Part shown: one piece after another, positions 36,008 through 47,962 of the stretch
Layout of the letters: each line of letters begins with the position of its first letter
How positions within the stretch are numbered: the first letter of the stretch is position 1
Assembly: GCF_033958435.1 (NCBI RefSeq)
Contig: NC_134138.1
Location: 181,768,798 to 181,832,797, forward strand
DNA length: 64,000 bases
Source of the DNA: Carettochelys insculpta
Lineage: Eukaryota; Chordata; Testudines; Carettochelyidae
Direction of reading: 5' to 3'
Made by a program: the position numbers and the translations under genes
Notes under the pieces: generated by a model
Seen by the model: the letters and a program-made list of their open reading frames with translations, nothing else
Told to the model about the DNA's origin: nothing
Database searches by the model: none

Positions 36008-36790
36008 TTAAGAACTGTTCCATTAGCCTCATTCCCAAGAGGCTCACTGCATGCCAGGGCACAGGGAGAACTGGGGGGGTAAAGTTAGGGAAAAACAGAT
36101 GCTGGACTGTTTGTTACATCTAGGCCTTTGCCCATGTAAGAGAGGTTGGATTCAAAGCAAGAGAGATGCTGATGTAAACCTAGGTGGAACCAGTGGATTA
36201 GCTTCAGTGGCACTCTGCACTCCAAGGGTCTGGCTAAATATCAACTATATGCCTGCAGATGACCTGTGTCAGCTGAGTCAGGGACTGTTTAATTGAGTGT
36301 AAATATTTGGGCTCAAGCTGCATCCAAAGCTCTGGGATACTCCTTCCTCTCGGGGGCCTAGAGTCCATGCTCCAGTCCAAGCCTGGATGTCTACACTCCA
36401 ATTAAACAATCCTTTAGCCTTAGCCCAAATCGGCCGGGAGGGGCCTGCCAGGGATGCTTATTTGCAGTGTTGATATAGCATATGAGGATAATCTTCCATT
36501 TCCATCCACCTCTGCGGGAACCCACTGTATCAAGCTCAGCCAGTATGGTTTGAAAGGGTAAATAAGCTTGTTAAGATTCTGTGGTGCTTCAAGGATTCTA
36601 GGCTGCAAGAGTCTACAATTGCTGAGTAGTATTACTGTTAGAATGCTCTCTCCGACTGAAATTGCACTAAAGTAATAATTTTGTGGAGATGCACTGTGGT
36701 TCCTGATTGGCATGGCCACTACCCAAAAGTACAGAGTGAAGCAGATTGAAGAAAGAGAGGGTCTTGAACAAGTGACACCTATTCCTGTCT
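36008..36790. other. No recognisable gene
   Basis: No exon, RNA gene or named repeat seen. Confidence 0.4.
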
Positions 36791-36795
36791 CCTAG

Positions 36796-37214
36796 GCTAT
36801 GTCTACACTAGCCCCAAACTTTGAAATGGCCACTCAAATGGCCATTTCGAAGTTTACTAATGAAGTGCTGAAATGCATATTCAGCGCTTCATTAGCATGC
36901 GGGCGGCCACAGCGCTTCGAAATTGGCGCGGCTCGTCCAGACAGGGCTCCTTTTCGAAAGGACCCTGCCTACTTTGAAGTCCCCTTATTCCCATGAGCAG
37001 ATGGGAATAAGGGGACTTCGAAGTAGGTGGGGTCCCTTTGAAAAGGAGCCCTGTCGGGATGAGAAACGCAGCGGCGAGCCGCATCAATTTCGAAGTGCCA
37101 CGGCCGCCCGCATGCTAATGAAGCGCTGAATATGTATTTCAGCGCTTCATTAGTAAACTTTCAAATGGCCATTTGCGTGGCCATTTCGAAGTTTGGGGCT
37201 AGTGTGGACATGGC
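36796..37214. mobile_element. Palindromic MITE with CCTAG duplication
   Basis: 419 bp, almost fully palindromic around about 37005. Ends GCTATGTCTACACTAGCCCC and the inverse GGGGCTAGTGTGGACATGGC. It is flanked by a perfect 5-bp duplication CCTAG (36791-36795, 37215-37219). The arms contain AAATGGCCATTT, AATGAAGTGCTGAA, TTCGAAATTG and GGGGACTTCGAAGTAGG. Confidence 0.94.
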
Positions 37215-37219
37215 CCTAG

Positions 37220-39743
37220 AGTTTAACCTATTTCTTCAAATCAGCACGCAAACATTTATGCTGATGACAGCTCTAATTTATGCAAAATCTTATCCCCCAC
37301 TTACATGCTTACTTGACTATATCTGCTATTACTAGAGCCATTTGCCATCAGTTATGACAATCTTTCCAGAAGGAACACCTGCAAAAGCTGGATTTCTTTA
37401 AACATATGTTATGTGACTATATTACACTGAGGGCTAGATCTTGGAACTGCTCCACAGGATTAGTTTTAATTTTAATAGACCTCAATTCCAGCTGGCTTGC
37501 AAGCAAACATTCCTCTGAGTATACAACTGATTAACGAATGCACAACTCTTTGGCATTTGCATGTTGTGCCCATGTAAATATTTTCTGCTTCCTTAGATAC
37601 CTAGGGCCAAAGTAATACCATTTATCAAAACTGACTCTAGAAGTGTTGTAACAGCAAAGTAACTTAATATCTTTTGTAATGTACATAAAAAGCTATCAAC
37701 AGGATAATTGTAACTATAAAATTGTGATCGAGTTATAACATGATTTATTAGTTTTCATGTACAAAATTTTCCATTTCTTTACAAAACTTAATTATTTCTT
37801 CTCTACGATGTAATTTCTGTCAGTGTATATTTCAGATAAGTGTTGTATAAGCATAATAAGCCATCTACAATCAGTACAAACTGAATCCTCATAAGGTGTT
37901 TCAGTATGCTTATATTGGGTTTATGTGCCTAATGCACAGAGCTCAAAATCCAGTCAGTCTGTGACTTTGCTTATTTTAAAGCTAAAATGCCAGAGATATG
38001 GCAACATTACACCTAGATAAACCCTATGAACACTATGCAGCTTAATCCAACATACACAGGTAAGGGGAAACAACATTAAGCAAATTATATCTAAATTAAG
38101 ATATAAATAAAGTCATTTTTTTCTCTTTGCAGCTCTCTTGCTATCATCTATGAAGAAATACAGGCCCTTCTCCTCTCCACATTAAAATTTACAACTTGAC
38201 TAGCCTACCAAGATGTCACATTTAATTGTAAAGCAGTCTGGAAATCATGCAGAATGACCAAGTGCGTGACTAACACAGGAACAGTCCAGGAAATAGGACC
38301 AGCATGAACAGAAAGAAGAAAGCCATTAAGATTTTTTCCAAAGCTTCATATAAGTAAAGTGGTTTCTATCTTTGCCACACAATATAAAATGCAGGAACTA
38401 ATATTTTACTATAAGGCCAGAGGCTTTAAAAGAGAATTCTATTGATTAAAAGGGTATTTCACTTTTATTCCATAAAAGATATATTTCTAGGATTTAGAAT
38501 CCAAATATTTATGCTGCTGATTTGCAAGCTAGGATCCATGGATTATATTTAAAGAGGGCCAAGTCCTGCATTCACTGAAATCAAATTTTCTCTGACTTCA
38601 GTGGAAGCAAGAGTAGGCTTTGATGAGCCTTGGAGACAGTGGAGGGCTGGAGTGAAGGTGGTGTAGACAAGAGTATCTCTCACGAACTGGTCCATGTAAA
38701 GTCACTGATGTAGCATTCAAGCAATATACTATGGGCCAGATTTTCCTTGGTGTTGTAGTTTCTGAAGTTGTTTACTCCACTGCAATGTGAGTGTGAAAAA
38801 TTTCCATACTGTTTTGGTACAGTTTTACATCCCTTTTCACAGTCAAATGACTAAGCTAAGGGCAATACTTGAGAATCAGTTCCCAGTTTAGCAAAGCACT
38901 ATGCTAGCTTAACTTGTACACACACTGATGCCAGTGGAACTACACACAAGCTTGTAATTAAACACGTACTTAGGTTTTTTACTGGATTAAAGATGAACGT
39001 GCAAGCCATGATTTTCAAAATTTAGGATTTCTTTTTTTTACTTATTTATTTATTAGGGAAGGGAACATAGTTGCTTTAATATGCATTTTCTTTCTTTACA
39101 GCATCAAGGATCTAGCTGCAACCTGGTAATAATTCAGTGATTTTCACAGATAAATGTTTTTCCATTAGCAGGTTTCATGACAGACAGCTTATTTATTTCT
39201 TTTAAAGACAATTTTCCTCTCTTTATAGCGGAGGACAAATCCCATTAAAACAATAACAAGCTAAAGATAATTTTACATTAAATGCATTTAAACCTAAAAC
39301 ATTTTCTACTAAGGGAGTACATCTGAGCATTATTTTGTTTTACCCAGGAATCTGCTAACACGTGGATAACTAAAAATGCAGTTATTCATCTCAGAGTTTT
39401 GGAAAAGGAGCAAAGCAAAAATAAATGGTAATGTTGCTAAGCCTGATGATATCACCCCAAGTCTTGTGACAGGTTATATTTTTGACAGAAGTTGAAGATG
39501 AATGAATTTTCAACCACTGTGAATGCAGCGGAAAATTGGAAAACATGAATCCTAATTACTCCTCCCCCCAGAAAAAAGAAGATAAAAAGAACCCATTTTT
39601 TCCAAGCCTCATCATGATTCTTCAGGCAGTATCCATTTTTTCCGTGATTGAGGTTGACAACTTTAGACTAAAGAAAAAATGGAATATAGAAGGAAAAAAA
39701 ATCAGACAGGAAGACAGATGGGCACAGATCAAATTATTTAGAA
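37220..39743. other. No recognisable gene
   Basis: AT-rich, apparently single-copy DNA. No ORF, RNA gene or transposon end is recognised. It includes a T-rich tract near 39032. Confidence 0.45.
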
Positions 39744-40069
39744 CAGTGTTTCTTAAACTCTTTGAGACCACGGAACACCAAACAATCATATTTTTATGTG
39801 GAACACCGATGCAAATTTTCTTCAGAAATTGTTGTCATACTAAAAAACCAACAAACCAACAAACCAAACAGCAACATACACAGAAAAAAAAAATGAAATA
39901 CTTTTATCAGGTATTTTGTCAATGAAGAAATCACATTGTATCTGATTTTAATAACAGAAAATATACACCACCAGTGCATGATACCCAAAAAATGTCAGAT
40001 GCTTACAGCACATCTGTGAGTTGTTCACGGAACACCAATATTCCACAGAACATCGTTTAAGAAACACTG
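39744..40069. mobile_element. hAT-type MITE with 8-bp duplication
   Basis: 326 bp with inverted ends CAGTGTTTCTTAAAC and GTTTAAGAAACACTG, and subterminal GGAACACC repeats. The flanks are ATTTAGAA (39736-39743) and ATATAGAA (40070-40077), an 8-bp duplication with one mismatch. Ends and duplication length are those of the hAT superfamily. The interior is AT-rich with AACCAACAAACC repeats and no transposase. Confidence 0.92.
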
Positions 40070-40122
40070 ATATAGAAGATGCTCTGATACCATACAAATG
40101 GACAGATGCATAAAACTCAAAG

Positions 40123-40567
40123 GCTACATCTACACTACACTGATCTGTCCACAGATGTTTTGTCAGAAGATATCTTCTTAAAGTAACTTCTGTTGACAGA
40201 TGGCAGCCATATATGAAAGCGGATCACTTTGTTGATACACTTTGTCAACAGAGAGAGCGGCCAGACTGCCCAGCTGCTGCCTTGAGAGAACAGCCAATTA
40301 GAAGCACAGCAGAAAGGGCTGCCCAATAACCTGGAAGCCCTGTCTGCCAACAGAGGGCCCCTCTGAGCGTCCATGCAGCATTTTTGTTGACAGGCACTGT
40401 CGATAAAAGTGTTCTGCCTCATGGGAGAGAGTCAAGAGTCTGTCAACAAAAGTGCCACGTTTTGTTTGACAGTATGTTGACACAACACATTTGTAGTGTG
40501 TATGCTCCACGAATTTTGCTGACAAAACCGGGGTTTTGTGGACAAAACTCTTGAGCGTAGACGTAGC
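40123..40567 (+). mobile_element. TGTCAACA-type MITE, most complete copy
   Basis: Ends GCTACATCTACACTACAC and (inverted) GCTACGTCTACGCTCAAG. Flanking 5-mers are CAAAG (40118-40122) and CAAAT (40568-40572). It carries many TTTGTTGACA / TGTCAACAAA motifs and GAGCGGCCAGACTGCCCAG. It serves as the reference for the broken copies at 12996, 17913, 26917, 29119 and 47921. Confidence 0.88.
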
Positions 40568-41136
40568 CAAATAGAAAAATCCCATATCCCTACAGGATCA
40601 GTTTCAGTCTCTTGGTATGCTGCCCAATTCCAATCAAGTGACTGAACATGCAAAAAGGTACAGCAAATTTAATCTTAAACACAAATGTATCCAGGACATT
40701 GATATATTTCAATCACTTGGTTAAATAAAAGTTCCTTTGACAACAAAGAATCATTATGCATATATTATCTCTCCTTCTTGCTTACTTATTCACATGTAGT
40801 ATAGACAAACATGGATCATTCTAAACACAGGGATAGGTTAAAAATGAAATTATACATATTTTTTTAAATTCCTGGCTCAATATTTTAATTGTTGCTGTTG
40901 TGGATAAGTCTTTAGAACAGGAAGAAGTAAAACAATACAGTGAGTCTTTCAAAAGTGTTCAGTGCTGGCTTAACTGCTCAACTAAAGTTGTTGAATAATA
41001 TTATCAAATAACCTACTTCTTGTGAAAAAAGAATAGCAGAAGCAACTGCATTCTAGATTTGCCAGTGAAGCCTTAATTCTTATCCCTTGTGTATCTAAAC
41101 TGTGCGTTAAGTGTGGCAAGAGTCCTCTGGAAAAAA
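40568..41136. other. No recognisable gene
   Basis: AT-rich sequence without recognised features. Confidence 0.4.
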
Positions 41137-41596
41137 CAGTACATCCAACTCTCTTTTATCTGGGATTCAGTCAACCAGAACTCTCAGATAACTTGCACAA
41201 ATTGCCACAGAGTGGAAGTAACTCCCAGCCCCAGGGCTGCGAGAGTTCCCCTGGCTGCATCAATGCTGGAGTTCCCCCAGTGCCAGACGGCTCCCCGGGT
41301 CTGATGCTGCTGGACTTTTTCAGCCCCAGCGCATTCCTCTGGCCCCATCCAGCTTCCTGGCCCCAGAGCTGCTGGCGCATTCCTCTGGCCCCAGAGCTGC
41401 CAGTGCATTCCTCTGGCTCCCACTGGCTTTCCAGCCCTGGAGCTGCCAGCATGTTTCTCTTGCCCCAGCCAGAAATCCCATATATTTGTCTCTCCCCAGC
41501 AACCAGGGCCTCACCAGCTGCTTTCTGTTAACCAGAATATTTTCATATCCAGCAACCTCCCGGCCCTGGGGTTGCCGGATATGAAAAAGTTTACTG
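41137..41596. mobile_element. CAGTA-ended (pogo/Tigger-like) element
   Basis: Left end CAGTACATCCAACTCTC with TTTTATCTGGG; right end (inverted) CAGTAAACTTTTTCATATCCGG followed by TA. Tigger-type elements have similar CAGTA ends and TATCYGG subterminal motifs. The interior has imperfect repeats of about 30 bp built on GCCAGCGCATTCCTCTGGCC, which give long ORFs on both strands that are not genes. Confidence 0.55.
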
Positions 41597-41689
41597 TATA
41601 TGGTTATATAATCAAAGACGATCATAATGGAACTTGACAAGGGTCAAAATTAGAACTGAATAAGAAATTATAGTTTTACCATCAAGGGG

Positions 41690-42320
41690 ATCCCGTGCCC
41701 CACCACATCGCGGCTGGTGGAGCTGACCTGGCACAGCCAAGTGCTCTCCCAGCTCTCTTCTCCCCTTCACCCCTGCACTGTTAAAGGGCTGCTGCTGCCA
41801 GAGCAAGAGGGGAGGGCGCAGGGGACAGCAGCTGGAAGCTGGTGGGCATGCAGCCCCCTCAGCAGCTGTGGAATCCCCAGCTGGAGGACAGGGGGACCCC
41901 ACATCTCTGTGCTGGGAGGTGGCTGGGGGTGGAACCCAGGCAACAGCCGCAGACGCAGGATCCCTGGCTGGAGGGGTGGGGTGGATAGTGCCACCCCATG
42001 GCTGGGGTGCCAAACCCAGCCAGCAGCCCCAGCCATGGGAACTGCAGCTGGCAGTTTTGGGGGTCCATCTCTCTCTGCCCCGTGGCTGGGCTCCCAGCTC
42101 AGGCTCCAACAGCAGCCCCATATGAGGCTGCCACTTGGTTCCTGACTCCCCCATGCTGGCAGGACTCAGGAAACTCACCAGCCATGTGCTGGTCAGTTTC
42201 TGGGGTCCCACAGACAGTGGGGAGATGGGAACCAGGCTATTGCCTGGTTCCCATCTCCCCCAACTTGTGTGAAATTTGAGTTACATGGGGGCTCCGAGGA
42301 ACACAACCCCCATGTAACTA
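41690..42320. repeat. GC-rich segment ending in two perfect hairpins
   Basis: A GC-rich block, open in all frames, with no recognisable protein. Its right margin has two separate inverted repeats: a 19-bp perfect stem at 42219-42237 / 42242-42260 with a 4-base loop, and a 12-bp perfect stem at 42280-42291 / 42307-42318 (GTTACATGGGGG). This looks like part of a repeat, but I could not find matching outer ends. Confidence 0.5.
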
Positions 42321-43129
42321 TTATCTTCAATAATGTAATGAGAAAAGATTTATTTTTAAGCACAAGTTCCATATAACATTTGATTAGTGAACATATATGG
42401 AAACCAACTTGGTCAGGCATTAAAAAAAGGTAATAATGAGAACATCATATTTTTAAAAGTTCAAACAAACTTACATGGGTGCATGCATAAGTTGCAGTTA
42501 AACAATCAAAATGTCCAAGCTACAGAATGTCAAGTTATATTGCAGTTAGCAAGGACAATACAAATTGGGCCAGATTTTTTTTTGTTTAAATAGAATCAAT
42601 ACACGTACTGTGAAAGTTACCATCCAGATTCTCCACTACACCAGTTTCGCACTGGTGTAATTTTTTTGAAATCCTTGGAATAATATCAATGTAAAAGTGT
42701 TGCACTGGAGTGGAGAATCAGGCCCATTATATAGTTTAATTTCTATAGAAAGTAAAACATACACTATGGTTCCAACGGCAAAAGCTTCATGATTTTCTAT
42801 CTAATAGCAGTTTTAATTACGTGTTACATTTTGATGAATAGTCATAAGCATAGACTTCTAAAAAGAGATTCATTTGGCATATAGACATCAAAATGAGCCC
42901 TTGTGGCAAAAAGTATCTCAGCTTGTTTAATATGCAATTTGTTCATTTTCTTCACCAATAATTATCAAGTTATCTGAAATACTTTTCATATATGTCTCTG
43001 TTTATAGAAAATTTGGATGAAGAACACTAGAAAAACGCCTGTGCAGGATTTCTTGTGATCAGGAATCCTTATGTCATAATGTTGAATTTCAATTAATTTT
43101 GAACACTGGAAAAGTTCAAGACAGACAGA
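42321..43129. other. No recognisable gene
   Basis: AT-rich sequence without recognised features. Confidence 0.4.
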
Positions 43130-44390
43130 AATGGTATATGGGATTATCTGGGTAACCATAGGTTTGTTAGTCTGAGGGCAACACCAGGCAAGATAATGGA
43201 GCACCTGACAAAGGATTTGATCAATAAAAATTTGAAGGATATTATACTTAATAACAATCAACATGGGTTTATGATTTTTATGAGGTTACAAGTTTAGTTA
43301 ATAAAAAGTAATAGAGTTGATGTAATAGATTTCTGTCAGGCATCTGACTTGGTACAAAAATATTTTGATTAAAAATAACTGAAATGATATGAAACTAACA
43401 TGGCACATGTTAAATGGATTAAAAGGTGGTTAATTAACTAGGTCTCAAAATTAATCATAAAGAGGAAGTCATCAAGCACATGTTTTTAGTGCGATTCTGC
43501 AGGAATCGGTTCTTGGCTCTATGCTATGTAAACTTTTATTTTCATCTATGACCTGGAAGAAAACATAAAACTGTCACTAATAAAGTTAATGGATGACACA
43601 AAAATTGGGAGGGTGAGAAATATCTAAGAGGACAGGTCACTGGTTCAGAGCAGTCTGGATCGTTGAGTAAGGTGAGTGCAAGCAAACGATGTGTGTTTTG
43701 ATACAGCTACATGAAGAACAAGGAGCATAGGGCATACTTACAAGACGGGTGCTCTAACTGGAGAGCAGAGACTGGAGAAGACTTAAGGGTTGTGGTGGAT
43801 AAACCAGCTGAACATGAGCTCCCAGGACAACACTGTGGCCAAAAGGGCAAAGCCTTCCTTGGTTACATAACCTCTTCTGCAGAAAATTTCCCTGTTTATT
43901 TTACGTCTTTATTTGGCCCTGGTGTGATCATTGCTAGAATAATAGGTCCAGTTCTGGTAACCACAATTTAAGAAGGGTATCGACAGAAAAGTCCACAAAA
44001 ATTATTTAAGGATTAGAAACATGCCTCATAGTGATAGAATCAAGGAGTTCAATCTAATAGTTTAATAAAGAAAGTTGGGGGTGACTTGATTACAATCTGA
44101 AAATACCTACATGGGCATCACATATTTGATAAAGGACTCTTCAATCCATCAGAGAATGACCAAAAACACACCCCATGGCTGGAAATTGAAACTCTACAAA
44201 TTCAGCCCAGAAATAAGGTGTAAATATTTAATAATTAGATGATATTAGTATTGGAAGAAGCTATTAAAGATCAGAACTGGATTTCTTTTCTAACGGAATT
44301 CTCCAGAAATTGTTTTGGAGAATTTCTACACCAGAGTTATCCAAGAGTTTTGGTTAGATGATCACAGTGGATCCATCTGGCTTTGGAATC
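43130..44390 (+). mobile_element. Ancient CR1/L3-like LINE fragment
   Basis: Very decayed but in correct order: GCACCTGACAAAGGATTTGAT, ACAATCAACATGGGTTTATG, TTCTTGGCTCTATGC, ATGACCTGGAAG, GATGACACAAAAATTGGGAG (the DDTKIG part of the RT palm), TTAAGGGTTGTGGTGGAT and GGTCCAGTTCTGGTAACC. The short ORF at 43711-43971 lies in it by chance or as a residue of the RT C-terminal frame. Confidence 0.7.
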
Positions 44391-44569
44391 TATGTGTAAA
44401 CAGATTAAACATGCTTTTTATTTATTTTGAATTTCTATTACTGTGCCTAGTAATCACAGTTGAACTCAAAACTCAAGTAAGGTAGATGCCATACTAACAC
44501 AAAGTAAAATACAGTCTTTGCCCTCTGTTGTTTACAAACTAACTAGACAACACAGGCAAGAAAAGCACA

Positions 44570-44702
44570 ATTAGCCCTAATGTATAGATGGAGAACTGAG
44601 GTGCAAAAGTGACTAAATAATATGTGTAAGCACTCACAGGAAGTTGGAGGCAGAGCCAAAAATTGAACCCAGATATCTGAGTCCCATTTGTCTTATCCAC
44701 AA
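44570..44702 (+). mobile_element. MIR-like SINE
   Basis: Matches the MIR core and 3' part by eye: ATAGATGGAGAACTGAGGTGC, GTGACTAAATAATATG, GGAGGCAGAGCCAAAAATTG, AACCCAGATATCTGAGTCCC. The tRNA-derived 5' part is not visible. MIR-type CORE-SINEs are shared across amniotes. Confidence 0.68.
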
Positions 44703-44744
44703 GCGTACCCTTATTACTCTTTAAAGAAAACAAAACAGCAGAAA

Positions 44745-44815
44745 TGTAGCACTTTAAAGACTAACAAAATGATTTATTCGGTGATGAGCTTTTGTGGGAC
44801 AGACCCACTTCATTG
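44745..44815 (-). mobile_element. Penelope-like element 3' fragment
   Basis: GTAGCACTTTAAAGACTAAC, GGTGATGAGCTTTTGTGGG and ACAGACCCACTT match the terminus at 27751 and 59963. The match stops before the CTGAAGA motif, so the ribozyme-like core is incomplete. Confidence 0.72.
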
Positions 44816-45581
44816 GATTAAAGATGAAAAATGAATTACAGAAAGCTGACTTCTAACAATAAATTATTATGGAAAACCCACCAAAAGATACATCAGAGAA
44901 ATTCTGGTGAAACCTGATGAGAAAACAAATCTCACTGGAAAAATACCTATTGCAGCTGGTCACACGTATCTTAGGAATTCCCATTATCTGCTGAATATTT
45001 GTATATTTAGAACCTGCAAAACCACGAGATAAATTTGAGATATTCACCCACTCTCTCTTCAGTGTCACCTAGTCACATGTACCATAATGAGGATCATAAT
45101 AAAAAGGTTGTTACAGAGCACTAACTGCACAATCTCTGCTGATTGCCTAACAGTCCAGGTCCACCTCTATGCTTTAATTATGCCACTGAACAATTTATAA
45201 TTTACATCTCTAACTCACTTGTTCCTACTGTGCCAAAGAGCAGAACTGATTCTAGCTCACACTGGGCCCTGTGAGAACTAGTTTGTAAAAATCTGGCTAA
45301 CAGTTTTGGGCCACGCCAACTCCTTATTTGTTGTTTCCATCTATTATAAATTACACCTCATCAGAATGTTATGAAAAACGTGTACCATATTGGTATCATA
45401 ATCAAGGCTAAGCAAACTATTGAACCTTCACACACTGTGCATCACTGAAAGCACGAGGTTAACTGAAACAAACTCTCCTTTGGGAATCAGCCACCAGTTC
45501 CTTAACAGTTAGAACATGGCCTGCTCTGAAATGGGGAGACCCTTTTTTGGCCTTTAAAATAATACCAATCCCCACTCATTC

Positions 45582-46061
45582 TTGAGCTTAAGGATGCAGT
45601 TACTGCTAAACCTTTCAGATTACCTCCAGGGATGGCAGCTTGATGGGCTGTATCAGTTACCTATAGTGCCTGTAGTGTCCTCCCCAGGCTTTTCTGCACG
45701 TAGAAAAGGTATAGAGGTTTCCATGTTGATTGTATGGCGAGATACAGCAGCAGATGTATGGATTGGTACCAACCAGAAGGTTAGATCTCTGTTGCTAGTT
45801 AGCTGTATAAGGGACTTTGATTTTCCTACAGCTACGTTATGGTTTTATATAAGATCTCCTCCTTTGCATCCTGTATGGATTTGGGGCCACAAGCTGAACA
45901 CTTCTAGTTTGGCACCCTCAGGACCGGTGCCCAACCAGAGAATTTGCTGGACCATGGGAAGTCAGTATTGTCTACCACCATTACTAACACTTCTGCTGCT
46001 TACAGGGCTTTTAAGAAAACATTTAGCGGGTAAATTAGAGCTAATCAGCACAGAACACTGA
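45582..46061 (+). other. Unrecognised 159-codon ORF
   Basis: One of the longest uninterrupted frames outside transposons and GC-rich blocks. I do not recognise the product. It has several tryptophans and, near its C-terminus (residues about 133-146), a leucine-rich hydrophobic stretch, CLPPLLTLLLLTGLL. No splice sites, promoter or homologous frame on either side are apparent. It may be a chance ORF or a remnant of an old integrated element. Confidence 0.2.
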
Positions 46062-46419
46062 CAGCCAGGATGGTGGCTGTAAACTAACTTCATGGGACTG
46101 CAAGAAACTTGGCCACACCTATGATAAGTGGATACCTGGCTAACTAAAATTGTTCAGAACCACGGATGTTGCTGGACCACAGAGATTCAAATGGTAGTTT
46201 TATTATATCGTATGCTAAATCTCTTGCCAGCGTTTATGTTCTCCTGTCTCGGATGCCAAGTCTTTATGCATTTCAAGCAGGTTTGTAGACTATCCTGAAG
46301 GTAAGTTAGACCTATAGTCTTGGATGTGATATTTCTCATGTTCTTTGACTAACAAAGTTGATTTAACAGCCACAGCTTCTGAAAATGTGATCACTGAGAA
46401 ACAATGGTTAGACATAATG

Positions 46420-46788
46420 GCTAGTGCTACACTCACCCCTTGTGCTGGCAGCTTGATGCAAATAAGCAGTCTAGAAAATGCAAAATGGTGGCTCATTTGC
46501 ATATCCAAGCAGCTCATATAAATATTCACAGCAAAAACCAAGCAGTGAAGACTTGGTTCTACCAGCAACCCCCGCCTCTGTTGCCAGCCCCTTATTCCTG
46601 GAAAAAATCAGGAACAAGGGGCTGCCAAAAAGAGGGTTTTTCCTGACAGAACCAAGTCTTCAGTGCTTGTTTTCTGCTGTGAATATCCAAATAAGCCACA
46701 CAGGTATGCAAATGAGCCACCATTTTGCATTTTTGAGACTGCTCATTTGCATCAAGCCGCTGGCACTAGGGGTGAGTGTAGCATTAGC
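46420..46788. mobile_element. GCTAGTGCTACACTC-type palindromic MITE
   Basis: Ends GCTAGTGCTACACTCACCCC and (inverted) GCTAATGCTACACTCACCCC. The arms carry GATGCAAATRAGCAG, CAAAATGGTGGCTCATTTGCAT and AACCAAGTCTTC around a centre near 46605. Flanks TAATG and CAATA match at 3/5. The ends differ slightly (GCTACAC in place of GTCTACAC), suggesting a sister family. Confidence 0.85.
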
Positions 46789-47920
46789 CAATAAGATGGC
46801 TGCAGGACATCTACAAAACTCTCTCCTGAAATCCACTCAGCTGACATTTCCTCTGAAATCCCTTTTCGTGTAGTTTGACAAAAATCATACTAACTTGCAC
46901 CACTTCTTATAGCAACTACAACATGGACCAACTGAGATAATATATTAAATGGTTGACCAGCAAAGAGAAACCAGATCCTTTTTTGATATAATTCACTGAA
47001 CTCAATGTAGTTATAGGGTTAAGTTTATTGCCATAACTTCAGCCCTAGTTCTCCACATATTTAAGGCTCTTGACTCCATTAAAGTGTTACAAAATATTAA
47101 GGATTCCTTTCTCTTTAAATTACAGCTTGCAAACACCACATAATCACTTTCCCTTATACACAACACACTAGTTTAGCAGCATCAATATCCTTGTTTCTTT
47201 TTAAGCACAAGCAGTGATTTGCATGTCTTCATGGGAATAAAGAGCACGTTCTGGAAGTGAAAATACAAGATGCTGCTAATTTTACAGTCTCAGATTCCAA
47301 GTTACTCACAAATAGCTCTAATGTGACAGGGAACCCAAGTTATAATACAAAAATAAACTGTAGAAATCAGAATTTCTGACCTGGTTTTGTTAAGCGTTCA
47401 TTATCATCACTAACAAAATTGCACATGAGGGAGACATAGGCCTGAATAAAATCCCAGAAATTTTACTCATTATAATCTCAATTGTAGCCCTACAATCTAG
47501 CCTGAGCTAAGGTCAACACGCAAGCTACTGAGCTGCCACAGGAGCAAGGTGCACCAAGTGGACTCCAAAAATTCAAGTCTGGCTTTTGCCAACTCTTCCC
47601 AGCTTCATGTGGTGGGAGGAACGTGCACTCTCCTCACACAATAGCTCCAGTGACGTGGGTAATTTACACAGGGGAGCAACAGCCCACCTTTCTCTAACTG
47701 GCAGAGTTCACCACCACACAGACATGTGAAACACAAGTCTTGGGCTGCCCCTCTGGTCTGAGATGAATTACTCAGAGTGATAATGTCACCCTCATTGTTC
47801 TCACATACCTCAGTGTTTCAGTACCTCCTACAAACCTTACTTCAAAACTCGTATCACCGCAGGCAATAAAGCCAGCATACAGTCACTATTTTAAAAAGAT
47901 GAGTGTTTATTATCCCAACA
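46789..47920. other. No recognisable gene
   Basis: No repeat or exon recognised. Confidence 0.4.
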
Positions 47921-47962
47921 GCTGGGTCTACACTACAGAGTGCTGTCAACAGAAGAGGCCTG
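47921..47962 (+). mobile_element. TGTCAACA-type MITE, end fragment
   Basis: GCTGGGTCTACACTACAGAG followed by TGCTGTCAACAGAAG matches the left end of the MITEs at 12996 and 40123. Nothing of the rest is visible. Confidence 0.6.

Noticed and set aside
41612..42279. 199- and 142-codon ORFs
   Set aside because: Opposite-strand overlaps in a GC-rich repeat segment, with no recognisable protein family.
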